A stretch of DNA of 64,000 nucleotides, from positions 2,933,001-2,997,000 of the forward strand of contig JAJTWR010000113.1 in NCBI GenBank assembly GCA_021613335.1, written 5' to 3'. Positions 12,901 to 24,100 of this stretch are shown here, piece by piece (position 1 is the first letter of the stretch; every line of letters starts with the position of its first letter). The notes under the pieces were generated by a model. It made no database searches and was not told the origin of the DNA. It saw nothing but the letters and a program-made list of their open reading frames with translations. This stretch comes from Whitmania pigra. Its lineage: Eukaryota > Annelida > Clitellata > Hirudinida > Haemopidae. A program made the translations under genes and the position numbers.

Positions 12901-15900
12901 TAAACATATTTTAACAAATTAATTGTTTTTATTGCCACAATATATACTTTAATACTGCTAGATTAAATACATATTACATTATCTAATTAAATTTAATTAA
13001 ATATAATTTATAATAAAAAAATTATCATATTTAGGATCTTTTGTTGTCACCGAGAATTAACGAAGTCACCTGCAATTTTAGAATGAATCGCCATCGATTC
13101 TTTCATTTGGAAAACACATTTTTCAAAACATAAAATTAAAATGAAACCCATATTTTCAACTATGTTCATGGACGGGCAATTGAAATCGACTGAACAAAAA
13201 GTTATTTTTTTTCTTGTGGATTTAAAAGAATTTTCAAAAGATGAGGCCGAAAAATTAATTGCAAGCATGCACGCAGAACAGATTTCGGAGCTTTTAGAGA
13301 CAATTGAAAGAGTCTTGAAGATAACAAATTATGACGATGAAATTATATCAGATAATTTACATTTGCTGATCCTCCGTGCTTTAAGTTGGAACAATCTGGT
13401 CAGAGAACCCAAAATCATAGGGCATGTGTTCAGCATATCGCAGACTTATTGTTCTAATCATCCGAAATACAGAGAGGCACTCGAACGAATTGGTTTCATC
13501 GAAGCTCTCGTCAAGATCGTGTCTAAAGAGATTTCAAGCAAAGCAATCATCAAATCCCCCCACTCAGGTTATTCTTGTATTTCACCGTTTTTTGTGTTGC
13601 TCGACTTTCTGCCTCCAATTCCTACAAAGAATTTAAACGATTTGGACGTGTGCAGCAGAGGAATCTTGCTAAACGGTCGGGATTACGATGATGCAAATGA
13701 TCGCCATCGTGAGGAAATTAGAAACATTGTTTTCAAATTGTTCCCATTAGCCTTCCAGTCCTATATCATCGAAGGCAATTTTCGCCTCGAACTTCTCATG
13801 GTAAAAACCTGTTTCTGGGCAGATGCACTGGATGTGTTGAATGTTTTTCTAAGATTCAAGCTTATCAGTAATATTTTAATAAAAATGCCACAAACAGAAG
13901 ATAGTCGGATGGGCAGGTTAACGCTACTGAAGATCTTAGTCAACGATTCGATCGGTTCTTTCAAGAAAGGTGTTCTTGAAAATATAACTGAACACGTAAT
14001 TCCTAAAGCCTTTTCAAGTTTAAAAGAAGGAATGAATGATAGTTGTGCTGAACGTGTTCCGGAAGTATTAAAATACTTGGGCATAGACGAATATGTTCTG
14101 GCTAAATTGTTGATAATGGCCACGAGAGATGAAATGATCACTTCTAGTCCTCATGTTCGACAATATTTGATAACCTCAATAATAGAATTCCTCCTACCTG
14201 AACAATCTAACGGCCCTGGTTTTGGTTCACTATTGAAGTTTAGGTTCTATCGATTGCAGCTATTCGCGGATGTATTGTTAAATATACAAAGGGAAGGACG
14301 GCATTGGAAGGGCTCGTTGGTGGTGGGTGAAGAAGGAATTGAAAACTTCGAATATTTGGTTGGTTTCGTGAGGAAGGCACTCGACGATATTGCTGCTAAG
14401 AATAATTTTATTATGCTCTTACCTGATATGAAAGATGAAGGTGAAAGAGAAAGCATAAGCTTGGGATTATTAATGACACCATCGTTCTTAAGGGTTCTCG
14501 GTGATTCCAAGTCACCAGAAAAATTGAAAACATGCAGCGAAATTCAAGCACTTCGAGTGCTTTCAATTCTCAACGAGTTAAATGAAAATTGGGGAGCCGT
14601 GTTTTGTGCTCTTACACCCGAGAAACTCGTTGACAGGGGTCACTTTGTAAGCAAGTTCATAGAAAAGCTAATCTTTGCGTCTTCTGCTGCCGATGCTACA
14701 CCCTTTTTGCCATCGTACATTTATAACATTGCTGCACGATACCCCTTTTTGATTCCTCTTCGAGCCCGCTTGGAAATGTTCAAGGCAGAAGCTTTTCACA
14801 AGCGCGCCACGAATTGCAGTAATGCCTTTACAAATATTAACATCACAATTCCAAGGAAACACGTGGCTAAAACAACGGCAATTAATGTGAACAAATTTTT
14901 AATCCCGGTAAAAGTTTTGTTGGTTAAATTCGAGGGAGAAGATGGTTGTGGGCTGGGTCCGACCAAAGAGTTTTTCACGGAGTTTTCACGCGATTGTCAG
15001 AGGCACGATCTAGATTTGTGGATGGGCGAACCCATTAAATGTTCGAATGGTCTCGTTTACACACATTCACCATATGGACTATTTCCTAAATCAAATGAGA
15101 AGATGTCGATGTTTTCAAAAAATGCCATGAAAAGCATCGGTTTAATCATAGCAAGGTCTATTATCGATAAAAATCCCATGAATGTCAATTTCAGCACCGC
15201 ATTTTACAAGTGCTTATGTGCAGCATCTGCGGATACTCAAACCTTGACGCTTAATGATATGAAAGACATCACGCCAAACGTTTATAAGTTCGCTTCGATT
15301 CTGGTCGACGCCTTGAGGGAGAAGCGATGCATCGAAGCTGATAAATCTCTTACGGAAGAAGAACAAAAGCTCCAGGTATCCAATATCACCTGCAATGGCT
15401 GTTCCTTCGAAGATCTTTGCATAAACTTTACAATCCCAGGTTTTCCAGAAATTGAGATAATGGAAAATGGAAGTGAAACACTTTTGACCATCGATAACGT
15501 AGAACTTTATTTGAGGCTTCTAGTTTGGAAGATGTTGTGTAAAGGTCCTCAAGAAAGCATAAGAAAAGCGTGGGAGGGATTCAATTGTATCCTGCCTTCT
15601 TCCTGCACGAAATATTTGTATCCCGACGAAATAGAACAAGCCCTCTGCGGTATAAAAATGGAGGAATGGACTGTTGAATATTTGAAAATTAATTCCAGTC
15701 TGGAAGATGGACTCGATGAAAACATGCCTCTTGTACAGCATTTGTTCGAAGTGCTGTCGGAATTATCTGCTTCCGAACAGGGACAATTTCTACAATTTGT
15801 CACAAGTAGTCCAAGATTGCCCATTGGAGGACTTTGTAATTTGAAACCGCAGTTGACCATCAAACGCAGCGGCACCATAGGAAATCCTGACATGTACTTT

Positions 15901-18900
15901 CCATCATCCATGACTTGCACCAATACTCTACTTATTCACGATTACAGCTGCAAAGAAATTCTTAAAGAGAAACTGCTTTGGGCCATTCGAGAGGTTGTCG
16001 ATTTCCAGGTCCGCTAAGAAAATGATTTTACAAATAAATTAACTAAAATTTTCAAAATATCTGCAAAATTATGATGAATTAAAATAAAAGTTACTGATGA
16101 AAACTCAAAGTAGTTTCTGTTTCTATAAAAGATCTCAGTTTTTAGTTTTGTTGAAAAATAAAGCTGAGGTTATTATTGGAATATTTTATTCTTAAATATA
16201 GATATAATAATAAAATATAAATTAGTGGGAAATAATCAAAATGTCAATAATAATAATATTAATAATAATATTAATAAGTGCGTAAAAAAAACCCTTTTAA
16301 AACTAGACGAAAATTTGATTAAATGACTGTTTTAAATGCATTACTTAAAAGCTCAGTTCATTGAGTTCAGGTTCAAATTGGTCGCAATTCAAATTATAAA
16401 TTTGTCTAAATGCATGCACAAAAAGATGCTACTTTGTGCCCCCTAAACATTTTTCAAAACAAATTGCTATTAAAAATTAATTTGATATAATTTTGGAAAT
16501 TGAATTTAATGTTATAAACTTAATATTATTACTGTTATTTAGGAATATTTATTTTTTAAATTAAACTTTCTGCAGCATGCCATAAATAAATTAAATATAT
16601 TTTAATAAATTATTAACCCATTTTACTTCAGAATATCAGCAACTACAAGCAGGACAAGAATCGCGAAATGGAATCTCTCAAAGAAACCATGAAAATGTCT
16701 GATGTTTTCATGAAGGAGAGTTTGGAGAATTTGTCGAGTCAGATGTCCAAAACCAATGAGGTTTGATGATTCACCAATGCAAACTAAAAATAAAATAATA
16801 TAGTTACTGTTAATATTATATATATATATATATCTAGTTGATTGATGATTGTGAAACTCATTACAAGGCATTTTATTATTTTTATTTAGGACAACAAAAG
16901 ATTGAGTGAAGAAAAATTGGATGTCATCGAACGAAAGATGATCAGTCTTGGAGAAAAGTTGGAGGAGCACGAGAAAGATATTCTTGGTCGCTTTGAAGAT
17001 TACTCGAGGTATAATTCGATTTGGTGTCACATAATTAATTTTTTAATACAAATTTTGTGAATCTAGATGGTGCAACTAAACGTTTAATGGCGTCATTATT
17101 GTGGAGCTAACAATTTCGTTAATTACAATCACTTTAAATGTTCATTGCAGACAAGCCGAATTACAAGAGATCAAAGATCAGGTCAACAGTTTAGAGGTTC
17201 AAATGCTGCGAGAAGAAACTCATCGATCCACATACTTCAACTCTATGAAACTTTCTTTGACTAAAACCTCAAAGGTATCTAAATATTCACGAATATTAAT
17301 CGACAGACTGCTAATTTTGCAATCGATGGAGATGAATTAAATCACAATTAAATGAATCGAATCGGCATACATTGTTGTGAATATTTCACTACTTAATTGT
17401 AACTATTAAATTATTTACACTTAACACGAATCATAAACTTTAACAAATGTTCTTGTAAGTTTTGCTGTTTAATGTGTTTTAATCATTGTTAATAATATAA
17501 ATAATTATAACAAAACAAATTTCCACTTTCATCTCAGTTCGTTGAAGACATGTCGGCAGATTTGAATCAGAAACAAGAAGAACTGAAAACCACTTTGAAC
17601 GGCCTCAACTCTGACCTTGGCCAGCTAATCGAGGTTTTTGATATTTTATTTATTTATAAATAAGATTAAGTATTTTGCTATTTTATTTATTTATAAGTAT
17701 GAACTACATGTGCCTACTTCCTGCTCGATAACATCTGATTCCACTAAACCAAGTTTTAAAATACTTTGAAATGCTTAAAATTATGTTCATTATTATTATT
17801 TTTAAAAAAGATGTCCATGCACAAAATTCCAAAACAAGACAATTTGGATTTATTTTTAAAACAAAGTAACCAGAAAATAATGTAGTGATAACATTAATAA
17901 TAATGACGTATATAAAATTTAAATTTGGTTAATAATTTACTTTAATATGGTCTACGATTTTGGATTGTCTGGGATCTAAGATACAGGGTTTCTTTCAGGC
18001 ATTATTGTTCGGGGGCATTTCATGAGTTCGGGGGGCCAGTATTTCGTGCCAAATACAAGTTTAAAATCAAATCATGCACAACCTCAGTTCAATAATTATA
18101 TTTTAGGTAAAAACATATTGAAAATCATTTATACAAACTAAAATTTAAAATATGTTTAATAACTTAAATGTTTAAAGAAATTTTAAACGCCGAGGATTTT
18201 TGAGAGCATGTAAATCTACTACTCTATCAAGAAAATCTTCCGTTTGAACTTCGGGACCTTCAATGCTTATGGTCATACAATGAGTTAAAGTTTCTGGTAG
18301 CATTCTATTACTTGCTTTGCTTAGAATCCTGTTCATTGTACTGAATGATCTTTCTACTGAAGCAGTTGTTACCGGAATTACAAGAAGAATTGCAGAAAGC
18401 CTTTGTAGTTCGCAGCATCCCAAATCAGTTTCCAATATTTTGTTCAATGGGCTTTCATCTGTTTTGTACTTTTTGCATTCAACCACAGATTTTATGAAAA
18501 ATCTAAAAGATTTTAAATCCTCGAGCACAGTTTCTGCATTTAGAATGGGAAAGTTGTTACAAAAAGTTATGATGTCTTTGTCTTGAATATCTGACATTGA
18601 TTCAAAAGTTTCAAATTGACTTGCAAATAACGTAATCTCAATCGAATTGTCATTAAATTTGTCTTCAATTTCTTTGATGACAGTTTCACAATACCTCTTC
18701 ATTCCTGTTAATACGCTTTTAGCACTTTCATCCTCAACCAGGTGTGTTTCTAATTTTATCTCATCAACTTTGCACTTAATCTTTTTTTGTAAAGCATTGC
18801 TGAGAAAAGAGAGTGCACTGAGCATTTTATTCATGAATTGGCAGGTGATTATAAAACTTTCATTTCTAATCTCAAGCAAAATTTCACCAGCTAATGAGGC

Positions 18901-20825
18901 CAAATTTTCTCCTTCTTTGTAAATATGCTCACATGCTATCAAAATTGATTTTAAGCTTCTGAAGACAGCATTCACAATCCTGTGGTGGGACAGCCATCTC
19001 ACTTCAATACATTCAAACAAACCAGATACTAAATATCTTTGTCCAAAGACATGTTAACAAATAAGTTTTTAGATCGCTACGGATGGTAGGAAATTTTTTT
19101 TTTAACTTTTTTGTCTTAGATTTATGGGTTTTTACATACACTTTTAGTCAGAATTTTTTTAAAAATTTATCTTTATTTTCGGGGGGGGGGGAGGCGATGG
19201 CTGAGCTCCGGGGGGATTCGCCCCCCCCCCCCCCGAATATATGCCTGAAATAAACCCTGCTAAGATAACATGAAATAAATAATGGATTGTTTTTAGCAAA
19301 ATTAGCAACCATTCGCAGGAAAAAGTGAAAATTCAAGAAAGTGTGCACCAAAGCCAGAAAACGTTTCATGAGAAAATGGAAAATTTCAGCCAAAACATCG
19401 ATTCGATGTTGAAAAATGTAGATTCATTTGAATTCGTGCATTCTCATCGATGTGTGATGAATTAATAACTTTAAGGAGCAAGTAAATGCTCTTCAGTGTC
19501 AACATGTTATTTAAATGTATACTGAGATGGATGATGGTTACATGAAAATAGTAATAATTTAGGTTAATGATTTTAAAAATATAATTTGAATAAATATATT
19601 TATATATTTAAAATATATTTGAATAAATAACATTCAATTTTTTAGAAATTCGTCAAAGAAGAGAGTCTGAAGGAATTGAAAATGAGAACAAACTTCAGAA
19701 TAAAGTTGGTGCTTATGACACATATTAGGATTTCAATAATTCTAAGTATGTCAATTTATTTAAAGATCACAATACAATTTATTTATTTATTCAGACATGG
19801 TAATGCAATAATGCAATTCATGTTCACTCATTAACAATGCATTAGTTTTGCATCTCCTTCCAAATTCTTTTCATTTTTCCGGGCGATTGGCGGAGAAGAT
19901 GAATTATGAGGAAGACGACAAGGATGAGGGGCAGATGGAAAGAACCATTGAGGATGAAGAACAGAGGATTGAAATGATTGAAAATATGTCACAAAGTCTC
20001 AAAATGGTGAAGCTGTCAAAAAAGATGGATTGAATTCAAATTTTATTGCTTTTTCAAATAACATTCTCATTCCAATAAACATGTACAATTATTGATGTTA
20101 TTAATGTTTTTAATATAAATTAAGAATTATAATATTAGATTATTTATTATAACATTATATTATTTATTATAAATATTAGAAATAATTTATTATTATCTTA
20201 GATAAAAAAAAGATGCAAAGTTTTGAAAAAAGAATTGAAAGACTTCAAAGCAGCCATTAATAAAGAAGATGAAAAAGAAAGTTCAAAACAAATGGCGGAA
20301 AACTCTGACAATTCCCACGAAGTATTTCAATAAATTCCTGTCGTTATTTCTCTGCAATTCATCGTAATTACTTGCTTCACGAACATTGAAAAAATCATCA
20401 TAATAAACTATTATTAAATATTTTGTCGGTTGGTCGTTCAAATAATAAAATAATAACTAAAATAATAATAATAATAATAATAATTATAATAATAATAATA
20501 ATAATAATAATTATAGTAATATTAATAATAAATTTAAAAAGCGCCATGTGCATAGCGTCAGAGGCGCCTATAAAAACTAAAAAGACGACGACGACGATGG
20601 CGATGACGACGACGATGATGATGATAATTATTATTGACAAGGTAGAACCATAATTAGCATGTTTATGCACAGATGAACTCTTTCAAGTCAGCAGAACAAC
20701 GGATGAACTACTTGACTTTAAAGATCAAAATGCTGGAATCCAGAATTCGATTGCTGGAAAGAATCGACGAAGTTAGCGATGATGATGATGATGGGGGCGA
20801 TGACATCGAGAAAGATTTCACGTGA
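9939..20825 (+). CDS. Multi-exon coiled-coil protein, possibly FAM81-like
   Basis: Exons by phase-consistent splicing: 9939-9973, 10241-10439, 10782-11041, 11182-11374, 12092-12270, 12443-12668, 16632-16760, 16890-17008, 17151-17274, 17538-17633, 19319-19417, 19646-19745, 19846-20006, 20202-20321, 20673-20825, about 730 aa. Exons 2 to 11 keep the frame exactly with good GT..AG borders. Exons 12 and 13 are uncertain: the end of exon 12 is oddly hydrophobic and alternative borders exist. The product is almost wholly heptad-like, rich in Glu, Lys, Leu and Gln, ends in a C-terminal helix and an acidic Asp run, and has no signal peptide or membrane segment. The order of short helical blocks recalls FAM81A/B (about 370 aa), but this is longer and the match is weak. 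Introns host an intronless HECT gene (intron 6) and a hAT element (intron 10). Function unknown; a structural or scaffold role is only a guess. Confidence 0.72.
13141..16017 (+). CDS. HECT E3 ubiquitin ligase, TRIP12/UFD4 type, intronless
   Basis: A single uninterrupted 958-codon frame. The C-terminal third (about residues 575-958) is a HECT domain: an N-lobe start near 593 with the motif EGEDGCGLGPTKEFF, then MNGCS-like and LPGFPEIE-like segments (NGCSFEDL, TIPGFPEIE), then FLQFVTSSPRLPIGG and the catalytic PSSMTCTN with Cys926 (codon 15916-15918). The order and wording follow TRIP12/UFD4 more closely than NEDD4-type ligases. TRIP12 ligases transfer ubiquitin through the active Cys in the ubiquitin-fusion-degradation pathway. 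The N-terminal 570 residues are helical and divergent; I recognise no WWE or clear armadillo repeats. The gene lies on the same strand inside intron 6 of the coiled-coil gene and lacks introns, unlike nearly every neighbour, so a retrocopy of a TRIP12-like gene is likely. The frame is intact and catalytic residues are kept, so it is probably functional. No poly(A) remnant or target duplication was found. Confidence 0.92.
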   Translation: MKPIFSTMFMDGQLKSTEQKVIFFLVDLKEFSKDEAEKLIASMHAEQISELLETIERVLKITNYDDEIISDNLHLLILRALSWNNLVREPKIIGHVFSISQTYCSNHPKYREALERIGFIEALVKIVSKEISSKAIIKSPHSGYSCISPFFVLLDFLPPIPTKNLNDLDVCSRGILLNGRDYDDANDRHREEIRNIVFKLFPLAFQSYIIEGNFRLELLMVKTCFWADALDVLNVFLRFKLISNILIKMPQTEDSRMGRLTLLKILVNDSIGSFKKGVLENITEHVIPKAFSSLKEGMNDSCAERVPEVLKYLGIDEYVLAKLLIMATRDEMITSSPHVRQYLITSIIEFLLPEQSNGPGFGSLLKFRFYRLQLFADVLLNIQREGRHWKGSLVVGEEGIENFEYLVGFVRKALDDIAAKNNFIMLLPDMKDEGERESISLGLLMTPSFLRVLGDSKSPEKLKTCSEIQALRVLSILNELNENWGAVFCALTPEKLVDRGHFVSKFIEKLIFASSAADATPFLPSYIYNIAARYPFLIPLRARLEMFKAEAFHKRATNCSNAFTNINITIPRKHVAKTTAINVNKFLIPVKVLLVKFEGEDGCGLGPTKEFFTEFSRDCQRHDLDLWMGEPIKCSNGLVYTHSPYGLFPKSNEKMSMFSKNAMKSIGLIIARSIIDKNPMNVNFSTAFYKCLCAASADTQTLTLNDMKDITPNVYKFASILVDALREKRCIEADKSLTEEEQKLQVSNITCNGCSFEDLCINFTIPGFPEIEIMENGSETLLTIDNVELYLRLLVWKMLCKGPQESIRKAWEGFNCILPSSCTKYLYPDEIEQALCGIKMEEWTVEYLKINSSLEDGLDENMPLVQHLFEVLSELSASEQGQFLQFVTSSPRLPIGGLCNLKPQLTIKRSGTIGNPDMYFPSSMTCTNTLLIHDYSCKEILKEKLLWAIREVVDFQVR
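17984..19259 (-). mobile_element. hAT DNA transposon with exact 8-bp target duplication
   Basis: Terminal inverted repeats CAGGGTTTCTTTCAGGCAT (left) and CAGGGTTTATTTCAGGCAT (right, reverse complement) differ at one base. The element is flanked by a perfect 8-bp direct repeat CTAAGATA (17976-17983 and 19260-19267), the hAT signature. Length is 1276 bp, with runs of G and C just inside both ends. It carries only the C-terminal part of a transposase on the minus strand and lies in an intron of the coiled-coil gene. Confidence 0.93.
18172..19020 (-). pseudogene. hAT transposase, N-terminally truncated
   Basis: An open frame of 282 codons with the hAT dimerisation region near its end (LLVIPVTTASVERSFSTMNR), as in ZMYM/ZBED-like transposases. 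The first codon is TTG, not ATG, and the BED-type zinc finger and first catalytic block are absent, so only the C-terminal half remains. The remaining frame has no stops, which points to a recent internally deleted copy. Confidence 0.85.
20453..20535. repeat. (AAT)n microsatellite in an intron
   Basis: An interrupted AAT/ATT run. Just downstream a short GAC/GAT run occupies 20583-20625. Confidence 0.85.
20541..20570 (-). repeat. 30-bp dispersed hairpin motif, copy 1
   Basis: On the minus strand it starts TAGGCGCCTCTGACGCTATG and ends ACATGGCGC. It matches 33731-33760 at 28 of 30 positions, and its GGCGCC/GGCGC ends can pair. Both copies sit beside ATT-type microsatellite, as tails of retroelements or MITEs often do. 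Confidence 0.55.
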
Positions 20826-21101
20826 TCAAAGCAATAAAGTTACGCCGGGTTTACTTTGATTGAAACTTTTCAACTTTCACTTGAATGATAATTAGCAATT
20901 AATAGGAAGCAATCGATGTTCCATTTTATCATGATTTATTTCTCTGCGAAATTAATTTATTTCTAACTTGTTTAGTATTTTTTTTTCTGACGTAAAATAA
21001 CATTTTATTTCATAAGTAAATATTTAATCGCAACATAAACATTTAGTAATGGAGAATGATGAATTAAACGTGAATTGTGAAGTTAATAAAAATTTCATTC
21101 A
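20826..21101. other. Short intergenic spacer
   Basis: About 280 bp of AT-rich sequence between two genes on the same strand. It must hold the 3' end of the coiled-coil gene (AATAAA at 20833) and the start region of the receptor gene. No other signal was seen. Confidence 0.45.
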
Positions 21102-24100
21102 ATGACATCTTTCAAATTAGCAATTGTACTTTTAATTCTGATGTCATCGTCAGGTAATTGAATTATAACTGACTTTTAATCAATTGCAAATCAGAAAATG
21201 TTTTTGTCGGATAAATAAAAACAACCCAAATGAAAATGGAAAAAATACGCTCGTATTTGTATAGACTGTTGTTTTTGGACTGGTAAAATAAAATTTTGTT
21301 GGCATTGTGAAAACTTTGTCATTCATAATTTACCTGTAATAACCAACTTCTCCAATTTGATTGCTTTCAATACCTGCCCATGTTACTGTAACATACTTTA
21401 CGTTTTTTGAGCCATTATCGGACTGTAACACACCTGATAATAATCGTCTGCGTTAATAAATCCAATAAATATTAGCGTGCACATTACTACAGAATCGAAT
21501 GCCAAAAACGTGGCGTTGTACAGCAGTGGAAAGTTTTGTAGTACAGACGCATCTGAAGAATTGTTCGATGGAGAAAAGAATTTTACTCAACCATCAGTCC
21601 TCAACGGAACGGTTACATGCGAATCCAATGGAATCCTTGAAATCGACTTGGGGGGAATGTTCAACATACATTATGTCATCATCTACGAGGGTAAAGGTCA
21701 GTTGGATGACCTTTGAAGCTATATTTTTGAGGTTCGTTATTGGGGAGAAAGTAAAGTAAAGTAGCAAAAAAATGAACTAAAACGGTTTTTAAAATCGTTG
21801 CTAATTTTAAGTTTGCGTGATTTTGCGTGAATTTTTGGGAGGGCCGAGCAAAGATTCTCCGTCGAAAACGAATGAATAGATTTTTCTAGTTTTGTTATCC
21901 AAGTTGTGAACTAGATTAAATAATATTAACAACAGTAATTTCACTTCTGAAATAATATTGAAATTAATGCTAATAATTCTAGTTGTTAAATGTTTTGTTG
22001 GAGGAGGAACAGAAGATCAGTTTGATTTCTTCGACGTCTTCTTGAAGGATGGAGAAGGATTACTCGTATGTTCCAAATTTGCATCTCCAAAAGTGAGACC
22101 CGTGCACAAACGTCGTTTAAGAGTCAACTGCATACCCACGCCCATACAGAGTCCAAAGATTGTCATTGACATTTTAAAAAGTAACGTCATTCATGTCTCT
22201 GAAATCGAGGCCTATACACTCGGTGCATTGAATCATGTTTTATTTGTCTATTTAAGAATGATGGAGTTATAAAAAAAATCACGACATATTAATTCAGGTT
22301 CCGATGGACCAGACCATAAAGTTCTCATCAGTCGTGGATGTTTCCGACAATTTGGTGGAGTCCCGATTTCCATTATTGGGTCCCTTTTGCTAGGTTGTCA
22401 AGAGGAATGTTCCAGTATAGGATACATATTTGCCGCCATTCAAGTCATTACAACTTATGACTTGAACTTTCTATTTTGTCTCAGACTTAATTAACAATAA
22501 CCACAAATAACTAAACGATAACATAGTCTTAGCATGGATTCGACATATAACTGTTTGAAATAAGCGCAAATATCGACTAGCTGAAAACTAGCAAATGACT
22601 TTTTGGCTAAGTTGTGGTTCTTGAAAGAATTGTTGGATCTCATTTCTGAATTTCCGACTTAATCTTGATCAACTGTGCAACTGTACATAACTGCAGTATT
22701 GATGAAAATGTACTTGTGTGGCAGGCCAACAGGTCATGCCGCTGCGATGGAGATTACGATGAAAGCCAGGAAATACCACCTGAGTTCTGCGACATGAGAT
22801 GTTCTGGCAGCAAGAAATTTTGTGGCGGAAAAGGAGCTTTTTCAGTTTATATGGGCACGTTCAGCTAATTTCCTTAATTCATCATAATGTTTGTCATTAT
22901 TAAAAATGTACTTCATATATTCAAGTATAACTATATCAATAATTCCTAATATATTTATAAACTATATAAAATATATTTATAAATTAAAATATAATTCCTA
23001 ATATCTATATCTACAAATTCCTTAAATCATAATGTTTGTCATTATTAAAAATGTATTACATATATTCAAATATAACTAGTTTATAATTCCTAATATTCAT
23101 TTTTTTGATAATATGGTAATACGTTTTCATCAAGGCAGGCTAGATTAATTATCATACAGCGGCCCATTTTCTGTTGCACCATTTTTCAACTCTCTCTCTC
23201 TATTTTCTTCCATTTTCTAGCAAAATTACTCACCAGACACCGCAAACTTTGTAGTAAAAGTTATTTTATTATTAGCCGTAGCTGACTAGCCAGTTTTGGA
23301 GTTCGCCATCGTCGGAGTACAAATATGTCTAAATTAATGAGAGGAAGAATGAAATGTGAACAACATGACAAAAGCCATCGATACGCGATAAAAAGTAAAT
23401 TTAAGACTTCAAAGTTCGAGAAGTGCGACCATGATGGACGCCAAAACTGCGTAGCCACGACTAATCAAGTTTTACTGTAAAGTTTGCGCTCTCTAATGAA
23501 TGATTTTTCCTTAAACTAGAGAAAACTAGAAAGATTAGTTGAAAAATGTTATAACCAGAAATGTGCCCTTGCATTTAATCGAGCCTGTCTTGGTGATAAT
23601 TCTTAGTAATTTATAAATAATTGTGACAATAATATTAATGATGAACATAATAAATATATAATAATAAACATTCGTCTCTCATTTTTTTCCGATTGTCTTG
23701 CCAACGTATGAACTTATGAAAGGACTTCTTTGAATTTTGCCATTACTTCTACTGTCGACTGCGCCAATTGTTGTTGTTTCCTCAAATTTGAATGAACCTT
23801 CGAATATCAAAATAACAATCAAAACTTTATTCCGGACTCGAGAGCCAATCACAAACTAAATAATAATAATAATAATAAGAAGAAGATTTTCTTAAATCTT
23901 ATATTTGTCTTAAGTTCGTTTATATTGGACTACGACACTAGAATTGTTGGCTTGCTTAAGTTAACTTTTGTTTGAATTTTGATTTTCCATGTATATTGTT
24001 ATGACTGCCTATGATCCCTTTTTTGGATCTGGAGTCATTGTTTTCCGGCAGAAGGCCGTGATTGTAAATAAACGATAATAATAATAATAATAATAAATTA

